A stretch of DNA of 12,218 bases from Desulfotignum sp. (GTDB lineage Bacteria > Desulfobacterota > Desulfobacteria > Desulfobacterales > Desulfobacteraceae): the NCBI GenBank assembly GCA_011390235.1, contig JAABSS010000060.1, forward strand, positions 1 to 12,218. The letters run 5' to 3'. Below, one piece after another: positions 4,982 through 9,731 of this stretch. Every line of letters begins with the position of its first letter. Positions within the stretch are counted from its first letter, which is position 1. The notes under the pieces were generated by a model. That model was not told the origin of the DNA. It did not search any database and was given only the letters and a program-made list of their open reading frames with translations. The translations under genes were made by a program, and so were the position numbers.

Positions 4982-6703
4982 TTATGCACACTTGGATATG
5001 GCCATCTGCCGGGACCGGACCCGGGTGCGTTTCAAAAGGCGGAAAATTTCTCCGGGCATGCCTTCGGGCAGATCCACCAGGGAAAACCGGGACTGAATAT
5101 TAATGTCCTTGATGTGTTTGCTTTCCAGACCGGCTTCATTGGCGATGGCACCGACAATATCTTTTGGCTTTATTCCGTGGCTCTCTCCTACCTCGATGCG
5201 GTATCTTTCCATGCCCGGCCGCAAAGGTGTGGGAAAGACCGGTTCAGAAGCACGTGGTTTTCTGGCAGGGGCGGGATTTTTTGGGCGCGCCACTGGTCTG
5301 AAAGAGGCATCAGAAGTCTCCACAGGAGCAAAATTTTTTGTTTTTGCCTTGACAGGGGACATTTTTTCGTCTTTTTTTGCAGCCAGCAGCAAAGGGGTGT
5401 CACCATGGGCCATTCTGGCCAGAGCTGCAGCTACCTTTGCCATGGGTAATTCATTGGTTTCTGCATAGGAAGCAACCAGGGATTCAAATGTTTCCAGATC
5501 CCGGGTTTCTAAAATTTTGCTGATACTGTCATGGAAGTTGGCAATGCGCTTTTTGTTCACTGCTTTTGCAGAGGGCAGGTGCATTTCCGTGATGGGCTGC
5601 CGGGTGGCTTTTTCAATTTTCCGCACCATCCAGCGTTCGTTTCTTCCTGTGAACAAAATAGCCTCGCCGGTGCGGCCTGCCCGGCCGGTGCGGCCGATGC
5701 GGTGGATATACGGATCCACCTGTGCGGGCATATCATAGTTGATCACATGGGAGATGCGGTCCACATCAAGTCCCCTGGCTGCCACATCCGTGGCCACCAG
5801 AATGTCGATACGCCCGTTTTTCAGGCGGTCCACTGTCTGTTCCCGGGCGGACTGGGCCATGTCCCCGTTCAGGGCCTCTGCCTTGAATCCACTGCTCTCC
5901 AGGTTTTTGGCCACAACAAGGGTGGATGATTTTGTTTTTACAAATACGATGACCCCGTCAAAGGAGGCTGCTGAAAGGATGCGCACCAGCGCATGGGCTT
6001 TTGTGGCTCCTTTGGCCATCCAGAACTGCTGGCGGATGGCAGTTGTTTCAAAGGCCTCCGGCTGGACCTGGATGTTTTCCGGCATTGTGAGATGTTTGCC
6101 GGCAATTTTTTTGACCGGTCCTGGCAGGGTGGCGGAAAAAAGAGCGGTCTGGGAGTTTTTGGGGGTGCGCTCCAAAATCCATTCCACATCTTCAATAAAT
6201 CCCATGCGCAGCATTTCATCTGCTTCATCCAGCACCCGGCAGAAAAGATCTGCAAAGTTTATGGTATTGCGCTTCATGTGGTCCATGAGACGTCCCGGGG
6301 TTCCCACCACCACGTGGACGCCTTTTTTTAACTGGCTGAGCTGAATGCCGTAACTCTGGCCGCCGTATACAGCCAGCACGGAAAGGCCTTTTAAATTCTG
6401 ACCATAGGTTGTAAATGCTTCTGCCACCTGGATGGCCAGTTCTCTTGTGGGGGTAAGCACCAGCACCTGGGGCCGGCGGATATCAAGGCGGATGCGGGAC
6501 AAAAGGGGGAGGGCAAAAGCTGCGGTTTTGCCTGTCCCGGTCCGGGCCTGGCCCAGAACATCTTTTTTGGCCAGAAGATGGGGGATGGTAAGCCGCTGGA
6601 CAGGGGTGGGGGTGGTATAGCCGACATTTTCAAGGCATGAAAACACAGCCGGGTCCAGGTTCATTTTGTCAAACCCGGTCACGGGTACATTCTGCTGGGA
6701 CAT
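4982..6703 (-). CDS. DEAD-box RNA helicase with C-terminal DbpA-type RNA-binding domain
   Basis: A 573-residue ATP-dependent RNA helicase of the DeaD/CsdA/DbpA kind, acting on structured RNA in ribosome assembly, mRNA decay or cold adaptation. All motifs are visible: Q motif (Phe10 to Gln35), Walker A ARTGTGKT (52-59), PTRELA (84-89), GG (113-114), TPGR (134-137), DEAD (158-161), SAT (189-191), then VIVFVKTKS, ATDVAARGLD and HRIGRTGRAG in the second RecA domain. A basic, Pro-rich linker at about 430-490 leads to the RNA-binding domain (RYRIEVGESHGIKPKDIVGA onward), which resembles the DbpA domain of DeaD. The ATG at 6703 has AAGGA about 11 bases upstream. A stable hairpin lies in its short leader. 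The 121-residue gene follows it on the same strand, and a divergent pair of small Cys-rich genes lies upstream. DeaD-like is the best subfamily guess. Confidence 0.95.
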   Translation of the reverse strand: MSQQNVPVTGFDKMNLDPAVFSCLENVGYTTPTPVQRLTIPHLLAKKDVLGQARTGTGKTAAFALPLLSRIRLDIRRPQVLVLTPTRELAIQVAEAFTTYGQNLKGLSVLAVYGGQSYGIQLSQLKKGVHVVVGTPGRLMDHMKRNTINFADLFCRVLDEADEMLRMGFIEDVEWILERTPKNSQTALFSATLPGPVKKIAGKHLTMPENIQVQPEAFETTAIRQQFWMAKGATKAHALVRILSAASFDGVIVFVKTKSSTLVVAKNLESSGFKAEALNGDMAQSAREQTVDRLKNGRIDILVATDVAARGLDVDRISHVINYDMPAQVDPYIHRIGRTGRAGRTGEAILFTGRNERWMVRKIEKATRQPITEMHLPSAKAVNKKRIANFHDSISKILETRDLETFESLVASYAETNELPMAKVAAALARMAHGDTPLLLAAKKDEKMSPVKAKTKNFAPVETSDASFRPVARPKNPAPARKPRASEPVFPTPLRPGMERYRIEVGESHGIKPKDIVGAIANEAGLESKHIKDINIQSRFSLVDLPEGMPGEIFRLLKRTRVRSRQMAISKCA

Positions 6704-6728
6704 GAAGAGAAATTCCTTAGGTAATAAG

Positions 6729-6745
6729 GGCTGGATTGTCCAGCC
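6729..6745 (-). promoter_or_regulatory. Hairpin in the helicase mRNA leader
   Basis: GGCTGGA (6729-6735) and TCCAGCC (6739-6745) form a perfect 7-bp stem with a 3-nt loop. It lies 25 bases upstream of the helicase ATG and just before the AAGGA ribosome binding site. On the minus-strand transcript it would sit near the 5' end if the promoter at 6766-6794 is used. It could stabilise the mRNA or make translation temperature-dependent. Neither is shown by the sequence alone. Confidence 0.5.
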
Positions 6746-6765
6746 TCGGGAAATAAAAAATTTTT

Positions 6766-6794
6766 ATATTACTGGTTTTCTTCTGATAAAGCAA
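6766..6794 (-). promoter_or_regulatory. Candidate promoter of the helicase gene
   Basis: On the minus strand, TTGCTT (6789-6794) and TAATAT (6766-6771) are separated by 17 bp in an A/T-rich region. The start would fall near 6759, giving a leader of about 55 nt that contains the hairpin at 6729-6745. The -35 match is only moderate. Confidence 0.4.
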
Positions 6795-6810
6795 GATATT
6801 TTTAATTCTG

Positions 6811-6838
6811 TTGCAATCATCTCAACAAGACTTATATT
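6811..6838 (+). promoter_or_regulatory. Candidate promoter of the small Cys-rich operon
   Basis: TTGCAA (6811-6816) and TATATT (6833-6838, five of six consensus bases) are 16 bp apart on the plus strand. The start would lie near 6845, leaving an A/T-rich leader of about 90 nt before the ATG at 6934. Its -35 box is only 16 bp from the -35 box proposed for the divergent helicase gene. Confidence 0.45.
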
Positions 6839-6933
6839 GTTAGCTAAGAAAGACAGTATGCAGTTTTTATCTGAAATGTGGTTGATAAACGGTTATTGTC
6901 TTAAATAAAAAATCATATTGCCGGGAGGTAACC

Positions 6934-7170
6934 ATGCAGCAAAAATCCCAAAGCACATACCTTGTAAATCTGGATATACTGAATACCCATAATGGAAAAG
7001 GCTGTGAGGTGTGCAATCAGAAATTCAGTCTTGGAGATACCGTGGTTATGGCCTGCGGTTCCTGGACGGATGAATGTATTAAACTGATCCATGAGCAGGA
7101 AGCAGTCTTTGATGACAATACCCGGACCTGGTATGAAAGAAGCTTTTACCGGAGTCTTGCAGGATCGTGA
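6934..7170 (+). CDS. Small Cys-containing protein (78 aa), unknown function
   Basis: A 78-residue protein with a very good ribosome binding site (GGGAGGTAACC before the ATG). Four cysteines are spaced C24-x2-C27-x13-C41-x6-C48, with His54 close behind. Glycine-rich turns lie between them (GKGCEVCNQKFSLGDTVV and MACGSWTDEC). This looks like a small treble-clef or half-RING zinc site, but I cannot name the family. The C-terminal part (residues 55-78) is charged and aromatic (FDDNTRTWYERSFYRSL). There is no signal peptide, so it is probably cytosolic. It is the first gene of a two-gene unit, 27 bp before the triple zinc-knuckle gene. Both products being Cys-rich suggests a joint role in metal handling, redox sensing or nucleic-acid binding; that is inference. 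Confidence 0.8.
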   Translation: MQQKSQSTYLVNLDILNTHNGKGCEVCNQKFSLGDTVVMACGSWTDECIKLIHEQEAVFDDNTRTWYERSFYRSLAGS

Positions 7171-7197
7171 TTTTAATTCATATACCAAGGAGGACCT

Positions 7198-7428
7198 ATG
7201 ACAAGTTACACATGTAAATCATGCGGAAAGATCTCTTCAGAAGAAGGGCATCTGTGTGACCCCACCAACGCCGGTAAGTTGTATACATGCAGCAGCTGCG
7301 GCCAGCAGGCCCAGAAGAAAAAACACCTGTGCAAACCCCAGGCGGCAAAATTTGAATATTTTTGCGGCGGCTGCGGCAGGGGTGCTGTAAGCGGGGACCA
7401 GGTGTGTGATCCCCATAAAATGAAATAA
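7198..7428 (+). CDS. Triple zinc-knuckle-like repeat protein (76 aa)
   Basis: A 76-residue protein that is almost nothing but three copies of one unit. The cysteines fall at 6/9/20, 31/34/45 and 56/59/70, an exact period of 25 residues. Each unit reads aromatic-x-C-x2-C-G-x9-C, with HLC in the first two units and QVC in the third, then D or K and Pro. His18 and His43 precede the third cysteine of units 1 and 2; unit 3 has Gln68 there but His73 three residues after it. Three C-x2-C sites of this type most likely bind three metal ions, probably zinc. Such small zinc ribbons often bind nucleic acid or another protein. The ATG has a perfect AAGGAGG site. It follows the 78-residue gene by 27 bp and is followed by two hairpins. 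I do not recognise a named family. Confidence 0.85.
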   Translation: MTSYTCKSCGKISSEEGHLCDPTNAGKLYTCSSCGQQAQKKKHLCKPQAAKFEYFCGGCGRGAVSGDQVCDPHKMK

Positions 7429-7433
7429 AACAA

Positions 7434-7455
7434 GCCAGGTGCATTTGCACCTGGC
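7434..7455 (+). other. Near-perfect palindrome / hairpin after the Cys-rich operon
   Basis: GCCAGGTGC (7434-7442) and GCACCTGGC (7447-7455) form a perfect 9-bp stem with the 4-nt loop ATTT, starting five bases after the stop codon of the triple-knuckle gene. No T-run follows, so it is probably an mRNA-stabilising 3' hairpin ahead of the true terminator at 7471, or a protein-binding palindrome. Confidence 0.65.
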
Positions 7456-7470
7456 GCAAGGACAAAGAAG

Positions 7471-7500
7471 GGCCTTTGGCGATTGCGCTGAAGGCCTTTT
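7471..7500. terminator. Bidirectional intrinsic terminator between convergent units
   Basis: An 11-bp stem (7471-7481 with 7486-7496, GGCCTT pairing with AAGGCC and two G-T wobbles inside) has the tetraloop ATTG and is followed by TTTT on the plus strand. Read from the minus strand the same stem is followed by CTTCTTT. It therefore fits the end of both the Cys-rich operon (plus) and argC (minus, stop codon at 7539). Confidence 0.7.
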
Positions 7501-7538
7501 GTCATGAAAAGGCATGCTGCATATGGGCAAAATGAAAA

Positions 7539-8483
7539 TTACACCAGTCCGTTAGCCTCATCCATGCCCAGGTGGATGTTCATGCACTGGACGGCAGCAC
7601 CTGAAGCGCCTTTTCCCAGATTGTCTATGCGGGTGATGACAGCCATCTGGTCAGTGTTGCCGAACACAAATATATCTGCTTTGTTGGTATTGTTGCAGGT
7701 CTGGACATCAAAAAATCCATTGTCCAGATTCTTTTCTCCGTCAAAAGGAAAAACAGTGATGAATTTTTCATCTTTGTAATACGCTGCAAGAAGCTGCTGC
7801 ATATCAGCAGGCCCGATTTTTTTTGCCAGAAGACGGGTATGGATAAAGACAGTTACAGCCAGACCTTTGTAAAAATTGCCCACCACGGGCGTGAATACGG
7901 GTGCACAGGCAAGTCCGGTCCTTGCCGTCATTTCCGGAAGATGTTTATGGGCCAGGCCCAGGGCATAATGCCGCGGGCTGTCTAAAGCCGGAGTATGCTG
8001 TTCTTCATATGCTGCAATGAGTTTTTTTCCCCCCCCGCTGTAGCCTGTGATGGAATAACAGCAGACCGGATAATCCGGCGGCATGATACCGGTTTTAACC
8101 AGCGGATGGACACCCAGCACAAAAGCGGTGGCATGGCACCCGGGGTTGGTGATTTTTTTTGCTGTTCTGAGAAGATTTCTTTGTTCCGGTACAAGTTCGG
8201 GCAGACCATAGACCCAGTCTGGATGGGTGCGAAAAGCTGTGCTTGCATCTATGATGCAGGTGTGCGGGTTTTCAACCAGGGAGGCGGATTCTTTTGATGC
8301 AGCATCTGGAAGGCACAAAAATGTGACATCAGACTGATTGATCAATTTTTGTCTCGCATGCACATCCTTGCGCAGTGCAGGATCAATTTCAAGCAGTTCA
8401 ATATTATTTCGTGAACAAAGATAATCAATGATCTGCAATCCGGTGGTGCCTTCCCGGCCGTCTACAAATACCTTGTATGCCAT
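7539..8483 (-). CDS. argC: N-acetyl-gamma-glutamyl-phosphate reductase (short type)
   Basis: ArgC reduces N-acetyl-glutamyl-5-phosphate to the semialdehyde with NADPH, the third step of arginine/ornithine synthesis in the cytosol. The 314-residue product starts [18 protein letters not shown], whose G-x-x-G-x-TG-like loop (8-15) binds the nucleotide. The active-site cysteine is Cys116 in [17 protein letters not shown] (147-154) and HKHLPE (179-184) supply further conserved residues. Length and N terminus match the shorter ArgC type (about 310 residues) rather than the usual 345-residue form. The frame extends to an ATG at 8531, but the ATG at 8483 has AGGAA five bases upstream, and a likely -10 box at 8536-8541 would put the transcript start at or inside the longer version. 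No other arg gene is in the window. Function is confident. Confidence 0.95.
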   Translation of the reverse strand: MAYKVFVDGREGTTGLQIIDYLCSRNNIELLEIDPALRKDVHARQKLINQSDVTFLCLPDAASKESASLVENPHTCIIDASTAFRTHPDWVYGLPELVPEQRNLLRTAKKITNPGCHATAFVLGVHPLVKTGIMPPDYPVCCYSITGYSGGGKKLIAAYEEQHTPALDSPRHYALGLAHKHLPEMTARTGLACAPVFTPVVGNFYKGLAVTVFIHTRLLAKKIGPADMQQLLAAYYKDEKFITVFPFDGEKNLDNGFFDVQTCNNTNKADIFVFGNTDQMAVITRIDNLGKGASGAAVQCMNIHLGMDEANGLV

Positions 8484-8535
8484 GGCGATTCCTTTTGTCC
8501 ATTTGTGTATGGAAGATTCCTTTTTTGACATTCAT

Positions 8536-8541
8536 CTTATA
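8536..8541 (-). promoter_or_regulatory. Candidate -10 box for argC
   Basis: On the minus strand TATAAG lies at 8536-8541 in a strongly A/T-rich stretch. No convincing -35 box is present at the right distance. If used, transcription would start near 8529, about 45 bases before the preferred argC ATG at 8483. Confidence 0.3.
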
Positions 8542-8601
8542 CGTATTTTAAAATAAAAAATAAAGCCCAAGTTCAGGGGCGGTACAGGCAGCCATATGGT
8601 T

Positions 8602-8631
8602 TTGACCAGCCACCCCCTTGTGTGATAGAAT
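8602..8631 (+). promoter_or_regulatory. Candidate sigma-70 promoter of the LOG-family gene
   Basis: TTGACC (8602-8607) and TAGAAT (8626-8631) are 18 bp apart on the plus strand. Each matches the consensus at five of six positions. The start would fall near 8638, leaving a leader of about 58 nt before the ATG at 8696. Confidence 0.55.
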
Positions 8632-8695
8632 CTGTTTAAATGGCAAGATGTAATATTGCGTTTCATCACTCACCAGATATTTTAAGGATTGTTAC

Positions 8696-9601
8696 ATGGA
8701 GTTACCCCGAAAAAGAACCCGGTTGTTTCCTTCTGCTGCTGAAGATGCCCAATCATCAAAACTGAATGTAGACACCCCCCAGACAACATCAGCGTCATAT
8801 GCCCTTTCTTTTTTAGATACGGATTTTATGATGCGCGATGAGCTGCGGCCGGTAAGGCTGCAGCTGGAATTGCTCAAACCCGAAATTATCCAGACGGAAC
8901 TGAATATCGCTTCCACGGTTGTGATTTTCGGCAGTGCCCGAATTAAAGATTCGGATACGGCAAAGGCCCATCTTGATTACCTGAAGGCGGAGGCTGAAAA
9001 GAATCCGGACAGGCCTGATATTGTCAGGCAACGTAAAATTGCCCAAAGGGACCTGGATAACAGCAGATATTATGATGAAGCCCGGGGTCTTGCACGCATG
9101 ATTGCCTCTGCAGGCAAGGATGCCGATGGTGCAGGGTGCGTGGTTTCAACAGGCGGGGGGCCGGGAATTATGGAAGCCGCCAACCGCGGAGCACATGATG
9201 TGAATGCCAAAAGCATCGGGTTGAATATCGTGCTGCCCCATGAACAGGCACCAAATCCCTATATTACGCCGGAGCTCAGTTTTCAGTTTCATTATTTTGC
9301 CATCAGAAAAATGCACTTTCTGATACGGGCAAAAGCGTTGATTGCATTTCCGGGCGGTTTCGGCACCATGGACGAACTTTTTGAGACATTGACCCTGGTG
9401 CAGACAAAAAAAATTGCGCCCATGCCCATTTTATTGTTCGGCAAAAGTTTTTGGCAGAACGTGATAAATTTTGATGCACTGGTTGATGCAGGTACTATTT
9501 CATCAGAAGATCTGGATCTGTTTCATTATGTGGAAACCGCACAAGAAGGATGGGAGCTGTTACATCAGTCTGATTTTGGTTTCAACGGGACAGAGCTCTG
9601 A
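8696..9601 (+). CDS. LOG-family protein (nucleotide 5'-monophosphate phosphoribohydrolase-like)
   Basis: A 301-residue cytosolic protein of the LOG family (formerly called lysine-decarboxylase-like; Rossmann fold). Characterised members release the base from nucleoside 5'-monophosphates, in plants and some bacteria activating cytokinins. The two hallmark motifs are intact: GGGPGIMEAANRGA (153-166) and PGGFGTMDE (219-227). Arg204-Lys205 precede the second motif as expected, and the first strand reads TVVIFGSAR (74-82). Compared with the usual 180-200-residue members it has an extra N-terminal region of about 70 residues and a charged insert at about 85-127 (KAEAEKNPDRPDIVRQRK in part) before the first long helix. 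The ATG at 8696 has AAGGA seven bases upstream. It is divergent from argC. The family is secure; the in vivo substrate is not known. Confidence 0.92.
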   Translation: MELPRKRTRLFPSAAEDAQSSKLNVDTPQTTSASYALSFLDTDFMMRDELRPVRLQLELLKPEIIQTELNIASTVVIFGSARIKDSDTAKAHLDYLKAEAEKNPDRPDIVRQRKIAQRDLDNSRYYDEARGLARMIASAGKDADGAGCVVSTGGGPGIMEAANRGAHDVNAKSIGLNIVLPHEQAPNPYITPELSFQFHYFAIRKMHFLIRAKALIAFPGGFGTMDELFETLTLVQTKKIAPMPILLFGKSFWQNVINFDALVDAGTISSEDLDLFHYVETAQEGWELLHQSDFGFNGTEL

Positions 9602-9670
9602 CATCATATACCTGTTACAACATCCGGAAAAATAAGCCATGACAATAACCGGCCTAAATGACATGGGTGA

Positions 9671-9699
9671 TTGAAATAGTTTCAGGGGTAAGGTATAGT
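9671..9699 (+). promoter_or_regulatory. Candidate sigma-70 promoter of the AsmA-family gene
   Basis: TTGAAA (9671-9676) and TATAGT (9694-9699) are separated by exactly 17 bp, the best promoter match in the window. The start would lie near 9706, giving a short leader of about 26 nt that contains the AGGAGGT ribosome binding site of the AsmA-family gene. Confidence 0.6.
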
Positions 9700-9731
9700 T
9701 TGGAAAGTCATTCAATTCAGGAGGTGGACCC

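Noticed and set aside
5739..6344. Plus-strand open frame of 201 codons within the helicase region
   Set aside because: Antisense shadow of the DEAD-box helicase, whose motifs are all intact on the minus strand.
6666..6908. Plus-strand open frame of 80 codons before the Cys-rich operon
   Set aside because: Overlaps the helicase start on the opposite strand and the divergent promoter region; no ribosome binding site and no recognisable protein character.
8592..8599. Palindrome CCATATGG between argC and the LOG gene
   Set aside because: An 8-bp palindrome alone is common by chance; no second copy is seen.
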